Assembly (NCBI RefSeq): GCF_000513115.1
Contig: NZ_BAUU01000006.1
Span: 62,001 to 126,000, forward strand
Direction: 5' to 3'
DNA length: 64,000 nucleotides
Source: Halalkalibacter hemicellulosilyticusJCM 9152
GTDB lineage: Bacteria; Bacillota; Bacilli; Bacillales; Bacillaceae_D
Under the pieces are notes generated by a model. That model was given only the letters and a program-made list of their open reading frames with translations. It had not been told where the DNA came from and made no database searches. A program made the translations under genes and the position numbers. This document shows positions 1 to 9,531 of this stretch, one piece after another; position 1 is the first letter of the stretch; every line of letters starts with the position of its first letter.

Positions 1-103
1 CCATTACTAATTTGTCGCCTTTAAATAGAACTACTAAAACAGAATCAAAATCATTCGTTTTTTCATCGTTTAAATAGACCTTTATTGAATCTACCAATAA
101 CAT
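1..103 (-). CDS. N-terminal fragment of an unknown protein
   Basis: An open frame runs from an ATG at 103 leftwards off the window edge, 34 codons without a stop. An AGGAGGC ribosome site lies at about 111-117 with good spacing. The visible N-terminus reads MLLVDSIKVYLNDEKTNDFD and continues into a short hydrophobic strand. No family can be assigned from this fragment. Confidence 0.55.
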   Translation of the reverse strand, partial: MLLVDSIKVYLNDEKTNDFDSVLVVLFKGDKLVM

Positions 104-119
104 TTTTATAGCCTCCTAA

Positions 120-542
120 ATTAATTAAACTCAGTTCATTCATTTAATAGCAGAAACTTTATACCAAAAGATACTTGTAAAATATTACATAATAGGTATT
201 TAATCATAAATAAATATTTACAATTTTAACAAATTATTTACAATTAATTAAGTTGAAACGGTGGAATTAATATTGAACTCTTGATAGGTTTAGTAATTAA
301 TTAAAGAAGTAAAGCTTTGCTAGTAAAATAGCATTTCACGTGTAACGTGAATGGCTTAAAATCACCGAAAATACGCTAGACACTATGGTATAAGAACTGG
401 ATTCAAATATGATTTCAAACGTATCGATTGAGCTGTTAGTTTATTAGTTAACTAATTAAAATAATTACAATGAATATTAATTGAACAATTTTTGAGAAGC
501 TGATAAGATAATAAAGCATTAATTTAGTTAGGGAGGTAACGA
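120..542. other. AT-rich spacer upstream of the marR-MATE operon
   Basis: This 420-base stretch separates two divergent genes and holds no convincing ORF. It is very AT-rich with several TTAATTAA-type short palindromes (about 121-128 and 292-302) and one longer palindrome at 443-456, listed separately. Promoters for both flanking genes must lie here, but I could not fix a clear -35/-10 pair. Confidence 0.5.
443..456. promoter_or_regulatory. Candidate MarR operator palindrome
   Basis: ATTAGTTAACTAAT is a perfect 14-base palindrome 87 bases before the marR-family start. MarR repressors commonly bind such AT-rich palindromes in their own promoter. The assignment to this regulator is inference from position and symmetry. 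Confidence 0.4.
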
Positions 543-1007
543 ATGGAGAAGCGTGATATTGAAAGGCATGTTGGATATCATATTGGAATCGCTGCTCATT
601 TTATTCAAAATCGTTACAATGAGAAATTGGCTGAAGTTGATTTAACGGTCGCGCAAGCAAGAGCTCTTTATTTGCTTGTCGAGCACGGCCCTCAAATTCA
701 AGTAGAACTACAAAATCGGCTATATATAAAAGGTTCGACGATGAATGGTTTAATTGAAACGATGGAGAAGAAGGGGTTTATTGAAAGGCGTACTAGTGCA
801 AGCGATAAACGCTCGAAGGTGATTCACTTAACAGATAAAGGGTATGAGATTGATCAGATCTTTTGGAAGAAGCTTACGTTACTTGAAGCTGAGCTGCAAG
901 AAGGCTTTATGGAAGAGGAGAAGGCGCTTCTTATTGTTTGGTTGAAACGGTTAAAAGAGAACCTATGTGTGAAAGAAAGTAAGGCAACGAGAGAGGATGA
1001 AGAGTAA
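543..1007 (+). CDS. MarR-family transcriptional regulator
   Basis: This 154-residue protein has the size and layout of the MarR winged-helix family. The central part (about 35-100) contains the helix-turn-helix (QVELQNRLYIKGSTMNGLIE) and the wing with the typical D-K-R pattern (SDKRSKVIHLTDKG). GGGAGG about 9 bases upstream supports the ATG at 543. Its stop overlaps the start of the MATE gene by one base (TAATG), so the two are translationally coupled, and the regulator probably controls that exporter in response to a small-molecule ligand. The ligand cannot be inferred from sequence. Confidence 0.9.
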   Translation: MEKRDIERHVGYHIGIAAHFIQNRYNEKLAEVDLTVAQARALYLLVEHGPQIQVELQNRLYIKGSTMNGLIETMEKKGFIERRTSASDKRSKVIHLTDKGYEIDQIFWKKLTLLEAELQEGFMEEEKALLIVWLKRLKENLCVKESKATREDEE

Positions 1008-2418
1008 TGGATCAAAAAATGCAAAGTGAGCGGCTTGGTACAGAGAGTATTCCAACCTTGCTGCGAAACTTATCGATCCCAGCAATCATTGGGATGTTTG
1101 TTATGGCTTTTTACAATGTCGTTGATACGATATTTATTTCATATGGAGTCGGAATTGATGCCGTTGCTGGTGTAACAATTGCGTTCCCGCTGATGATGAT
1201 TATCATGGCTGTTGCGGGTGCATTAGGAATTGGTGGAGCATCGGTCATTTCAAGGCGGCTTGGAGAACGGCGTGAAGGCGAAGCTAATCAAGTGTTTGGA
1301 ACGGTCATTAGCGTCGTATTAATAGGGAGTGTCATTGGAGCAATCGGAGCGTTTACGTTTCTAGAGCCTTTATTGCTATTATTTGGAGCTACTCCTGATA
1401 TTTTGCCTTATGCGATCGATTATATGTTCCCGATTTTGATTGGAACGATCTTCTTTTCCTTCTCGTTTGCAACAAATAATATCGTTCGTTCAGAGGGAAA
1501 TGCCCAATTTGCCATGATGACGATGATTATACCGCTGTGTTAAATATTATTTTAGATCCGATTTTCATTTTCGGACTGAACATGGGTGTAGCTGGTGCGG
1601 CATGGGCAACGGTCATCTCACAAGCGGCGGTTACGGTCGTCTTATTACATTATTATTTGACAGGTAAGAGTTCTCTATCCTTAACATGGAGAGATCTCAT
1701 TGTTCGTTGGAACATATTAAAGGAAGTAACAGTTGTTGGGATGCCGGCGTTTGTTCAGCAAGCATCAGGAAGTATTATGATGATTGTGATTAATACGATG
1801 CTTGTACAGCATGGTGGTGATTTGTACCTCGGTATATTCGGATTGATTCAACGAATTATTATGTTTACGGTCATGCCGCTTATTGGGGTGATGCAAGGGA
1901 TGATGCCGATTGTTGGCTACAATTTTGGAGCGAAGAAATTTGCCCGGATGAGGGAGACGATTTGGCTTACATTAAAGGTTGTCACGATTGCGTCTGTTGT
2001 CATTAGTGCCCTACTTCTACTAGTCCCAACATGGTTCTTACGTATCTTTACAAATGATCCAGTTGTGCTAGAAGAAGGTGCGTATGCGATGCGTATTATG
2101 TTTATTGTCTTCTCGGTTGTTGGAATCCAAGTCGTGAGCGGTGGTTTGTATCAAGCACTTGGAAAGGCAAAGCCTGCGATGATTTTGTCATTATCGCGAC
2201 AAATCATTTTCCTTATACCGCTTGTCATTATCCTACCGCAGTTTTTCGGTTTGACGGGTGTATGGTTGGCGTTTCCTGTTTCCGATTTCCTCTCAACGAT
2301 TCTTGCAGTTTACTTGCTTTACCGTGACCGTGACACGATTTTAGTAAAAGGGAAAGATGAAGATCTTGATCAAGGTGAGGAAGAGCCACAAATAGCTGTG
2401 ACTTCTAGTGGTGTTTAA
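1007..2418 (+). pseudogene. MATE-family multidrug/Na+ antiporter, frameshifted
   Basis: Both halves are typical MATE (MepA-like) exporter sequence with about 12 hydrophobic segments. The first half (178 codons) begins with the family pattern IPTLLRNLSIPAIIGMFVMA. The frame stops at 1543, but the neighbouring frame continues with VLNIILDPIFIFGLNMGV. Adding one base in the CC run near 1530 would restore ...MTMIIPAVLNIILDPIF... and give a protein of about 470 residues, the family norm. Both halves are otherwise well conserved, so a sequencing error is as likely as a true mutation. MATE proteins expel cationic drugs in exchange for Na+ or H+. It forms an operon with the upstream MarR gene. Confidence 0.85.
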
Positions 2419-2465
2419 AATAAGGTGTGCTCACAGGGTTTGATCCCTATGAGCACACTTATTTT
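2417..2465. terminator. Bidirectional terminator between MATE and chemoreceptor genes
   Basis: A long hairpin pairs AAAATAAGGTGTGCTCA (2417-2433) with TGAGCACACTTATTTT (2450-2465). A runs on one side and T runs on the other let it serve both convergent genes. Confidence 0.85.
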
Positions 2466-2482
2466 GTCGTTAAGAGGAATCC

Positions 2483-4546
2483 TTAGTATTTAAAATGCTC
2501 AACTGTTTTGTTTAATTCCTCCGCCATATAAGCAAGTTCATTAGCGGCTGAGGCGATTTCTTCCATAGTGGCATTTTGTTCTTCAGAAGCAGAAGCGACA
2601 TTTTCACTATACGAAGCTGATTCTCGAGACAATTCTGTCACGGCTTCGTTAGCCTCGACTACTTTCTGAATCGTTTCGTTCATTGATTGAACGGAAGACA
2701 TAATGTCTTTTACTTGTTTGGATACGCCCGTTACAGCCTCTGTAATATCTTTGAAGGCATGACCAGCACTCGATACATACTCGGTCCCTTCATGAACCAT
2801 TTTTCTTGTTTCGATCATCGCTTCAACTGCAGCTACAGTTTCTAGTTGGGTTTCATTAATTAAGGTAGCAATTTGCTGTGAAGAAGTTGCTGTATTTTCA
2901 GCAAGCTTGCGAACTTCACTTGCAACAACTGCAAAGCCTTTACCGTGTTCGCCTGCTCTAGCTGCCTCGATAGATGCGTTTAATGATAGTAAGTTTGTCT
3001 GCTCGGCGATTTCCGTAATAACTGTTACAATCTGACCAATTTCTTTCGTTTTATCATCAAGCATTTTGACTACCTTTTCACTTGAAATCGTTCGTTCATT
3101 GATGATTTCTATTTGCTGTACTGCTTTTTGAACGAGCTTATCTCCGTCAGCTGACAAGCTTGCTGTCCTTGATGTTGATTGATCAATCTTTTCCATGTGG
3201 GTAGCTACTTGTTGAGCTTCTTTCGCCGTATTGTTGGATAACGCTGTTGTTTGTTCAGACGTTTTCATTTGCTGCTCAGCTCCAGTCGCTACGTTTTGGA
3301 TCGATTCTGTAATTTCTTCTGTTGCTTTACTAATTTGCTCGGTACTTGCCGTTAGTTCTTCTGATGTAGAAGCAACGTTTTGTGATTTATCTACTACTTG
3401 AGAGACGAGCTGTTGTAGGCTTTCAGTCATTTTATTAAAAAATTGAGCTAGCTGGTGTATTTCGTTTTTCGATTTAAGCTGATGAGCTTGAATGTCGATC
3501 GTTTCCCGGAGGTCGCCATTTGCCACTCTTTGCACGCCATTTACCATTTGGATGATCGGTTTCGATAAGGAACGGGCAATGGCAAATGCAATGAATGCAA
3601 TGAGCAAAATGGACACGACGATGACGATGGAAAATAGTGTGATCATTTGCGTTTGTAATTGGTTTTCTGCTTGAAGGGCTGATTGCTCTTCAACTTCAAG
3701 GACGAGTCCCCAATCTAGTAATGGGATATATTGATAGGATCCTAATACGGCGTTTCCTGCTGGGTCATCGTATGAGGATGATCCACTTTCATTATTAGCA
3801 ATAGCTTGAGCTGCAACCGTGTTAACAGATGCTTCTGAATCTTCTACTGAGCGAGCGGGAGTAACGAGCATTTGCTCAGAATCAATGAGGTATGCATCTG
3901 CATACTCGCCAATATCAAGAGACTGAATGCGTTCGAAAATGGTATCTAATAATACGGCACCACGCATAACCCCTATAATTCCATTTGTCTCATCATATAT
4001 AGGGGTAGCAAGAGTAATGACATGATTTCCGGTGGATCTAGACAAAAGTGGTTGAGAAATTGTATCCTCCCCGGAGATCGCTGATTGAAACCAGTCGCGA
4101 TCAGCAACATCGAAGTCGTTTACATCTGCTTGAGAAAGAATACTAGAGGATTCATTTTCAAATGTAATACCACTTAATCCTATTCCTTCTGGAGATACGG
4201 CGTAAATGGTATCGTAAAAGCCATTGCTCTCGGCGAGCCGATCAAGGAGATGATCTAATTCGCCTACGTTCATCTGTCCTGCTGCGTCTAAGCTAGCTAA
4301 ATAACGCATCTCATCCATGCGGACATTGATCCATTCGGTTATAAATTCAGCGTTATACTCCCCGATCTCATTTAATTCCGCTAGTTCTTGTTCAATGACA
4401 AATTGTTGCGTTTGATTCATTTGATAAAGGGAAAGAGAGCCGATAATGAGTAATGGGATAGCTGTAATAATGATGAAGTAAGATAAAAGCTGGGTTCGTA
4501 ATCTAGTCGTTGAAATAGTAGGCATTCGATTTATAAATGATTTCAT
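2483..4546 (-). CDS. Methyl-accepting chemotaxis protein (dCache sensor)
   Basis: The 687-residue chemoreceptor has a first membrane span at about 20-42, an extracellular double-Cache sensor at about 45-285, a second span at about 300-324, a HAMP linker (about 325-380) and a long cytoplasmic coiled coil. The hairpin tip that contacts CheA/CheW is at about 511-550 ([20 protein letters not shown]). The sensor has R150, W152 and F153 in the pattern DRDWF, reminiscent of amine/amino-acid-binding Cache domains, but the ligand is unproven. A sigma-D type promoter lies upstream at 4620-4644. The ATG at 4546 has a strong AGGAGGT site. It is monocistronic and convergent with the MATE gene. Confidence 0.93.
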   Translation of the reverse strand: MKSFINRMPTISTTRLRTQLLSYFIIITAIPLLIIGSLSLYQMNQTQQFVIEQELAELNEIGEYNAEFITEWINVRMDEMRYLASLDAAGQMNVGELDHLLDRLAESNGFYDTIYAVSPEGIGLSGITFENESSSILSQADVNDFDVADRDWFQSAISGEDTISQPLLSRSTGNHVITLATPIYDETNGIIGVMRGAVLLDTIFERIQSLDIGEYADAYLIDSEQMLVTPARSVEDSEASVNTVAAQAIANNESGSSSYDDPAGNAVLGSYQYIPLLDWGLVLEVEEQSALQAENQLQTQMITLFSIVIVVSILLIAFIAFAIARSLSKPIIQMVNGVQRVANGDLRETIDIQAHQLKSKNEIHQLAQFFNKMTESLQQLVSQVVDKSQNVASTSEELTASTEQISKATEEITESIQNVATGAEQQMKTSEQTTALSNNTAKEAQQVATHMEKIDQSTSRTASLSADGDKLVQKAVQQIEIINERTISSEKVVKMLDDKTKEIGQIVTVITEIAEQTNLLSLNASIEAARAGEHGKGFAVVASEVRKLAENTATSSQQIATLINETQLETVAAVEAMIETRKMVHEGTEYVSSAGHAFKDITEAVTGVSKQVKDIMSSVQSMNETIQKVVEANEAVTELSRESASYSENVASASEEQNATMEEIASAANELAYMAEELNKTVEHFKY

Positions 4547-4619
4547 ACGTGTGACCTCCTTTTGTCGTGTATGTCAAATTATTATATTCGACAAATTTCA
4601 ATTATTTTCTACTCTTTTT

Positions 4620-4644
4620 ATATCGGGTAGAGTCCATCATTTTA
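4620..4644 (-). promoter_or_regulatory. Sigma-D (flagellar/chemotaxis) promoter
   Basis: Reading the minus strand, TAAA (4644-4641) is followed after 13 bases by CCCGATAT (4627-4620). This is close to the Bacillus sigma-D consensus TAAA, 12-16 bases, GCCGATAT. It lies about 75 bases before the chemoreceptor start, as expected for a chemotaxis gene. Confidence 0.65.
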
Positions 4645-4751
4645 TTAGTTATTTGACAAATTTCGAGTTGGTGCTAGCGTATTATTATGATAATGATAGT
4701 TGTGAATTCGGGGTATCGTTCTTTAGATAAAATTCTTTGGAGGTTAATACT

Positions 4752-5524
4752 ATGAACAAACAGTGGAATGAAAGATTTGAAAAGATTCAAGAATGGGTAC
4801 AAATAGCAGGCGAAGAGCAAGTGAAAAGAATGGACGATGAACTAAAAATTGAGCAAAAGTCAGCCAATATTGATTTAGTAACAGAGATGGATGTTTGGAC
4901 AGATGAGTTTTTCCAAGAAAACATTCGTACATTTTTCCCTAGTGATGCCATTCTTTCTGAAGAGGCGGGCGCTTCTGCAGGGGAATCAGGGTATGAATGG
5001 GTGATTGATCCGATTGATGGCACAACCAATTACGCTCATCGTTTTCCGATGTTTGCAATATCAGTAGCTGTGAAATATGAAGGTGAAACAGTTGTTGGGG
5101 TTGTGCATGCGCCTAAGCTAGGTGAAAGCTACACGGCGTTAAAGGGGAAAGGGGCTTATTTAAATGGGAAGAAGATCATTGTATCCGAACGTACACAGTT
5201 GACAGATTCGGTGATTGCAACAGGCTTTCCATATGATCGTGCGACTGATCCTCTTAATAATGTCGAACAGTTCAATGCAGTTATTTTACAAATCGGTGGA
5301 ATTCGGCGAACTGGTAGTGCTGCTTTGGACTTGTGTCAAGTAGCGGCAGGGCGCTTTGAAGGGTATTGGGAATATAAGATTAATCCTTGGGATTTTGAAG
5401 CGGGGGTGCTTATTGTTAAGGAGGCTGGTGGCGTAATTGTAAAGAAGCATTAAATAAGGGATATTTCGTTCTCGCTGGTAATAATTCTGTTTTGAACCAA
5501 ATTCGGAAGCTTATTAATGAATGA
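4752..5524 (+). pseudogene. Inositol monophosphatase family protein, C-terminal frameshift
   Basis: The protein carries the metal-binding motifs of the Mg2+-dependent inositol monophosphatase/SuhB family: EE at about 70-71, DPIDGT at about 86-91 and WDFEAG near 215. These phosphatases act on inositol phosphates or similar sugar phosphates. A TTG at 4737 extends the frame, but TTGGAGG at 4737-4743 is the ribosome site for the ATG at 4752, which I chose. The frame ends early at 5453 after GGVIVKK. The next frame gives NKGYFVLAGNNSVLNQIRKL and a stop at 5524, the expected C-terminus. A single-base loss near 5440-5450 therefore separates the last 25 or so residues. Confidence 0.8.
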
Positions 5525-5712
5525 GTAGATGCTAAGCGGGTTTTTATGCCAAATAGAACGTCATTCCGTTAATACTCAACAAGAAGGGCAAAGCAAAGCA
5601 CTAACGATCAAATAGTGGAACGAGGATCAGGAAGGGCAGTTATACAAAGCTTTATAAAGGAAATAGCGGAATGAGGTTCCACCAAGTAGAGTATAAATGA
5701 ATTCAGCGAAGG

Positions 5713-5796
5713 GCGTCGCTCCGTACGTTACACGTTGATCTGAAAGAAGAGCCTTTTCAGATCAACTCAAACCTTTTTAACGACTCTGCACGACGC
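5713..5796. repeat. Nested hairpin element, copy 1
   Basis: Three stacked pairings are visible: GCGTCG (5713) with CGACGC (5791), CGTTA (5726) with TAACG (5778), and the inner stem GTTGATCTGAAA (5734-5745) with TTTCAGATCAAC (5755-5766). The same architecture with a different inner stem recurs at 6307 and 14384. Confidence 0.7.
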
Positions 5797-5816
5797 AAAG
5801 GTCACGTGCTCTATGG

Positions 5817-5995
5817 GGTTCCTCATTCCTCTATTTCCCCCCACATTCTATGTTTCATGTCGTTACGGTTTCTCATTCCGCTATTTAAGCTGAACGAGTC
5901 CAAAAAGAGCCAAAAAAGCCAAAATAACGGAATGAGGACGACATTTTCTTCTCAGGAAGCGTTTTTTCTCTGATTTAGAGGAATGAGGATTACCT
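5817..5995. repeat. Four-motif palindromic intergenic element, copy A
   Basis: The element has two forward motifs, CCTCATTCCTCTATTT (5821) and TCTCATTCCGCTATTT (5871), and two inverted ones, AATAACGGAATGAGGA (5923) and TTTAGAGGAATGAGGA (5974). The spacing within each pair is about 50 bases. A homologous element with the same spacing is at 22165-22345. Confidence 0.7.
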
Positions 5996-6116
5996 TTGTT
6001 GGTTGACGCTGTGCAAGTAGGTTTGCAAAAGCTGTCGTCCGTGCTTGATTCACAACTACACCCTATTAACGGCTCTACATAACGCTTTTAAGAAAAGAAT
6101 TTATAAAATCTATAGA

Positions 6117-6267
6117 AGAGCGTGTTCAAAAAGCACCTCAAGAAGCAAGGCAATGGCTTCGTTCACTACGCGCCTTTTGGAGAGAAAACCGCTTCCCAAA
6201 TGAATTTTAAAAGATGTAGCGACTACGCTCATTGCTCCGAGGGCCCCCTTTTTTTTGAACAACCTCT
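6117..6267. repeat. MITE-like element with inverted ends
   Basis: The 151-base stretch begins AGAGCGTGTTCAAAAAG and ends CTTTTTTTTGAACAACCTCT, an imperfect terminal inverted repeat. Internally GCAATGGCTTCG pairs partly with a segment around 6220-6237. It is non-coding and sits between genes, so it may be a miniature inverted-repeat element or a long folded terminator. Confidence 0.45.
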
Positions 6268-6306
6268 AGAAGTTTCATCAAGGAGGAAGTAGGCGGATTC
6301 GCGGGA

Positions 6307-6407
6307 GGCGTCGGCTTCACGTTACACGTTTTTCTGAAAGGACCCCACTTTCAGAAAAACTGAAATCGCTGTAACAACTCCGCGCGCCGCTGTCGCGTTT
6401 TTCTTAA
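6307..6407. repeat. Nested hairpin element, copy 2
   Basis: GTTACA (6321) pairs with TGTAAC (6370), and the inner stem GTTTTTCTGAAAG (6328-6340) pairs perfectly with CTTTCAGAAAAAC (6348-6360). The 3' side ends in GCTGTCGCGTTTTTCTTA, a tail shared with other copies. Confidence 0.7.
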
Positions 6408-6498
6408 CTAATGTTGGAATTTGGCTCTTCTTGCTACTTTCGCTGACTTTCAGTAGAATGGGGAGTATATTCTTACGAAGTGAAATGAGGGTAACAGA

Positions 6499-7557
6499 AT
6501 GAGTAAACCATCTATATATGGGTTAACGTTCGAGCAATTGACGGATTGGTTGATTGAACACGGACATAAAAAATTTCGTGCACAGCAAGTATGGGATTGG
6601 CTATATCAAAAGCGTGTGAAAGATTTCTCGGAAATGACAAATGTGAAAAAGGACTGCTTGCAGCTACTTGAAGAGCATTACGACATCCAAACACTTGAAG
6701 AGCATGTGAAGCAGGAGTCTAAAGATGGCACAGTTAAGTTTCTATTTCGTCTTCAGGATGGCAATTTAATTGAGACCGTACTAATGAAGCATAAATATGG
6801 GTATTCGGTTTGTGTGACGACACAGGTTGGCTGTAATATTGGTTGTAGCTTCTGTGCCAGTGGACTTTTGAAGAAGAATCGAGACTTATCAAGTGGGGAG
6901 ATCGTTGAGCAAATTATGAATGTTCAGCACTATCTTGATGGGCTCGGCCAGGAACAGAGAGTGAGTCACATTGTAGTCATGGGAATTGGAGAACCATTTG
7001 ATAACTTTGAAAATTTAATTGATTTCTTAGATGTAGTGAAGGATCAAAAAGGATTAGCCATTGGTGCAAGGCATATTACCGTATCTACGAGTGGTCTTGC
7101 TGATAAGGTTCGAAAGTTTGCTGATGTTCACTCGCAAGTGAATTTAGCCATTTCTTTACATGCACCTAATAATGAGCTTCGGTCACAAATTATGAAGCTT
7201 AACCGCGCGATTCCAATTGAAAAGCTCATGGATGCGATTGATTATTATTTAGAGAAGACAAATCGGAGGATTACGTTTGAGTACATTTTATTAAAGGATG
7301 TTAACGATAAGAAAGAGCATGCGCTTGAACTTGCAGAATTAATTGCCGATAAGCGTAAACTATCTTATGTTAACTTAATACCGTATAATCCAGTTGATGA
7401 ACATGGGCAGTATCAGCGTAGTACAAATGAAGCGATTCGAACCTTTTTTGATACATTAAAGAAAAAGGGTATTAATTGCGGTGTAAGGCTTGAACATGGA
7501 ACGGATATCGATGCAGCCTGTGGACAGTTAAGAAGTAAACAAATTAAAGCGAAATAA
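6499..7557 (+). CDS. rlmN: 23S rRNA (adenine2503-C2)/tRNA methyltransferase RlmN
   Basis: This 352-residue radical-SAM enzyme methylates C2 of A2503 in 23S rRNA and A37 of some tRNAs, using an mCys intermediate. The 4Fe-4S motif CxxxCxxC is C112-C116-C119 ([12 protein letters not shown]). The downstream GxGEP motif appears as [10 protein letters not shown]. The C-terminal [11 protein letters not shown] holds the cysteine that carries the methyl group. The length matches Bacillus RlmN. The ATG at 6499 follows GAGGGT at good spacing. It appears monocistronic, with its own terminator downstream. Confidence 0.97.
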   Translation: MSKPSIYGLTFEQLTDWLIEHGHKKFRAQQVWDWLYQKRVKDFSEMTNVKKDCLQLLEEHYDIQTLEEHVKQESKDGTVKFLFRLQDGNLIETVLMKHKYGYSVCVTTQVGCNIGCSFCASGLLKKNRDLSSGEIVEQIMNVQHYLDGLGQEQRVSHIVVMGIGEPFDNFENLIDFLDVVKDQKGLAIGARHITVSTSGLADKVRKFADVHSQVNLAISLHAPNNELRSQIMKLNRAIPIEKLMDAIDYYLEKTNRRITFEYILLKDVNDKKEHALELAELIADKRKLSYVNLIPYNPVDEHGQYQRSTNEAIRTFFDTLKKKGINCGVRLEHGTDIDAACGQLRSKQIKAK

Positions 7558-7564
7558 GTGCTTA

Positions 7565-7608
7565 AGCAGTGGATAAAAAGCGAACAGTCTTTTTATCCAC
7601 TGCTTTTT
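7565..7608 (+). terminator. Rho-independent terminator of rlmN
   Basis: AGCAGTGGATAAAAAG (7565-7580) pairs perfectly with CTTTTTATCCACTGCT (7589-7604), and TTTT follows. Confidence 0.9.
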
Positions 7609-7946
7609 GGAAAAATAATCAAACATATACATGGACAATCTGACCTGATCGTGTTTCGGACACACACGTCACTTTGAGTCCACTGAAAAAGGCTAAGGCC
7701 ACTTTTTCCAGTGCCTTTGATTGACGAGTAATGGCTTCACTCGTTGCTCTTTTGATATGAGAACTCCAATCGTATCAAGCTTTTAAAAAAGGGCAACAGT
7801 TTCGCACATTGCGTAAGGGAATGACATAACGACTGTGCTTTTCTTAGAAATGATTTTCATATTTACTAACATGTGTTTAGGAAAAAATGTTAAAATAGAG
7901 CTTATGTGGATATCGTACTATTCTATTGTTTGGAGGATGATTAATA
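7609..7946. other. Spacer before the MoxR envelope operon
   Basis: No credible ORF. A folded stretch around 7680-7720 (CCACTGAAAAAGGC against GCCACTTTTTCCAGTG) and the phrase AATGGCTTCACTCGTTGCTC resemble degraded parts of the repeat elements found at 6117-6267. The operon promoter should lie in the last 100 bases, but no clear -35/-10 pair was found. Confidence 0.45.
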
Positions 7947-8867
7947 GTGAGAGTGACATTTTCAAAGCCTAAAGGATTCGGGCAGATTTTGGATCATATA
8001 TTTACAATAACAAAGACGAATTTTTCTGAGTTGTTTAAGGTTGTGCTTATATTATTAGGGCCGTTATTTGCCTTACAAGCAGTGATTCAGCTTATATTTG
8101 GGGTTAATTTCTTTCAGGAGGTAGGAAGTAGTGGCTCCTGGATTGATCGTTTCATAGCTGGTTTTGAGGAGGACTTTCTGGCGCCTCCAACTTTGCTTGA
8201 TAATTGGTTAAACATTATATCGATGGCGAGTTTTGTTCTATTGATTGTCGCTCAAGCGGCAATTATGCTTATCGTAAGTCGGATTCGTCTGCAGCAGGAT
8301 TATACGGTTAAAGAAGTGATTAAGCAAGCATTTTCAAAGTTTTGGCCAGCTCTTGGTGGGACGTTACTTTATATTGTGATTTTAATAGGAATGATTGTAT
8401 TTCCGGTTATTATTATGAGCTTTTTCTCAGCTCTTATCATTGAAGTAATCGGTGGGGTTGGAGTAATTATATCAGCTATATTCATGATCGCTCTCTTTGT
8501 GACCTTTCTTTACTTTACGATTCGATGGAGCTTTTATTTTGGGGCGATTATTATTGATAAAAGTAAACCAGGTTTAAGAAAAAGCTGGCGGCTAACGAAG
8601 AAAAGAGTGTGGGCGTTAATAGGATTATACCTTGTTCTTTTTCTTATTATAGGGATTGTGACCGGTGCGATTGAGGTTACGGCTATGTTATTTCTTGGAA
8701 ATAGCGTTCTTTACTCGTTAATTATCAATTCGGTGTCTCTCGTTACGACACTAATCTTCTCGGTTGGATATGCTGTTATTTACTTTGATTTAAAGGTTCG
8801 TAATGAGGCAGATGATTTAAAAGGATTAATTGATGAATATGAGACAGATGAACCTAGTTCGGAATAA
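7947..8867 (+). CDS. Multi-pass membrane protein of the MoxR envelope operon
   Basis: The 306-residue protein has six or seven hydrophobic segments (about 33-57, 90-112, 130-155, 160-195, 215-240, 250-275) and a short acidic cytoplasmic tail. I do not recognise a catalytic motif. It resembles membrane proteins of the glycerophosphodiester-phosphodiesterase membrane-domain kind that open such operons. The start is GTG at 7947, set by GGAGG at 7932-7936. It is the first gene of a tightly packed run leading to MoxR and DUF58 genes, so a role in the same envelope process is inferred. Confidence 0.7.
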   Translation: MRVTFSKPKGFGQILDHIFTITKTNFSELFKVVLILLGPLFALQAVIQLIFGVNFFQEVGSSGSWIDRFIAGFEEDFLAPPTLLDNWLNIISMASFVLLIVAQAAIMLIVSRIRLQQDYTVKEVIKQAFSKFWPALGGTLLYIVILIGMIVFPVIIMSFFSALIIEVIGGVGVIISAIFMIALFVTFLYFTIRWSFYFGAIIIDKSKPGLRKSWRLTKKRVWALIGLYLVLFLIIGIVTGAIEVTAMLFLGNSVLYSLIINSVSLVTTLIFSVGYAVIYFDLKVRNEADDLKGLIDEYETDEPSSE

Positions 8868-8882
8868 AGGTTAGGTGAGGTT

Positions 8883-9524
8883 ATGGAACGGGCAAGGGAG
8901 CGTATTGCCGAAATATTAGATGGACGAGAGTATACGGTATATTATGAAGAGACAAGAACGTTGCTAGAACGTGTTATTAGTATCGTTTGGGAATGGCTAA
9001 TAGAGTTTATTATTGAATTGCTTCCTGCAATGAGAGCCTCACATGAAGCGGCTAATTTAGTCGTTATTGGACTTGTTATTGTCGGGACGATCGCGCTAAT
9101 TGTAGCATTAATATTCGTAGCAAGGTATTTACAGAGAAAGCGTCGTTTTCAAGATTTGCCTCCGATTCGGTCTGAAAATGAAATGAAATGGTCTTCTCAG
9201 ATGCATTTTCAACAGTTGAAGGTGCAAGAGGAAAGAGGGAACGATACGCAAGCGTTACGGCATTTGTTTTTAGGGTTTTTGCTGTATTTTCATGAACAAT
9301 CATGGCTCGAAGCACGGATTTGGAAGACAAACTGGGAATATGTATATGAATTAGAGAAGGTGGATAAGGAGACATCCGCACTCTTCCGAGATGTCGCGTT
9401 ATTGTTTGATCGTGTTACATATGGGAATGTTCGTGTGAAGAATGAGGAGTACCTCCATTACAAAGAGGTTGTGATGGCTTGGATACAATCGAATCAAGAT
9501 GAACGTAATGGAAAGGAGGAATGA
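8883..9524 (+). CDS. DUF4129 domain membrane protein
   Basis: The 213-residue protein has one membrane span at about 60-85. Its C-terminal domain (about 110-205) matches the DUF4129 pattern: ALRHLFLGFLLYFHE, then KTNWEYVYEL, then LFDRVTYGN. In transglutaminase-fused relatives this domain sits at the cytoplasmic end. Here it stands alone, as in other MoxR/DUF58 clusters. GTGAGG lies just upstream of the ATG. It begins 15 bases after the preceding gene and ends where the DUF4350 gene begins. Confidence 0.8.
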   Translation: MERARERIAEILDGREYTVYYEETRTLLERVISIVWEWLIEFIIELLPAMRASHEAANLVVIGLVIVGTIALIVALIFVARYLQRKRRFQDLPPIRSENEMKWSSQMHFQQLKVQEERGNDTQALRHLFLGFLLYFHEQSWLEARIWKTNWEYVYELEKVDKETSALFRDVALLFDRVTYGNVRVKNEEYLHYKEVVMAWIQSNQDERNGKEE

Positions 9525-9531
9525 GGTCGTT

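Larger units (their letters stand above)
5525..6498. repeat. Repeat-dense intergenic region
   Basis: Almost 1 kb without a credible gene. It contains two copies of the nested hairpin element (5713-5796, 6307-6407), one 180-base four-motif palindromic element (5817-5995), a degenerate relative of it (about 5556-5690, with GTCATTCCGTTAATA and AATAGCGGAATGAGG), and a 151-base element with inverted ends (6117-6267). Related sequences recur elsewhere in the window. No promoter for rlmN stands out among them. Confidence 0.75.

Noticed and set aside
7843-7862. Fur-like sequence AATGATTTTCAT before the MoxR operon
   Set aside because: Only a short half-site match without the 7-1-7 symmetry, and the operon has no link to iron.
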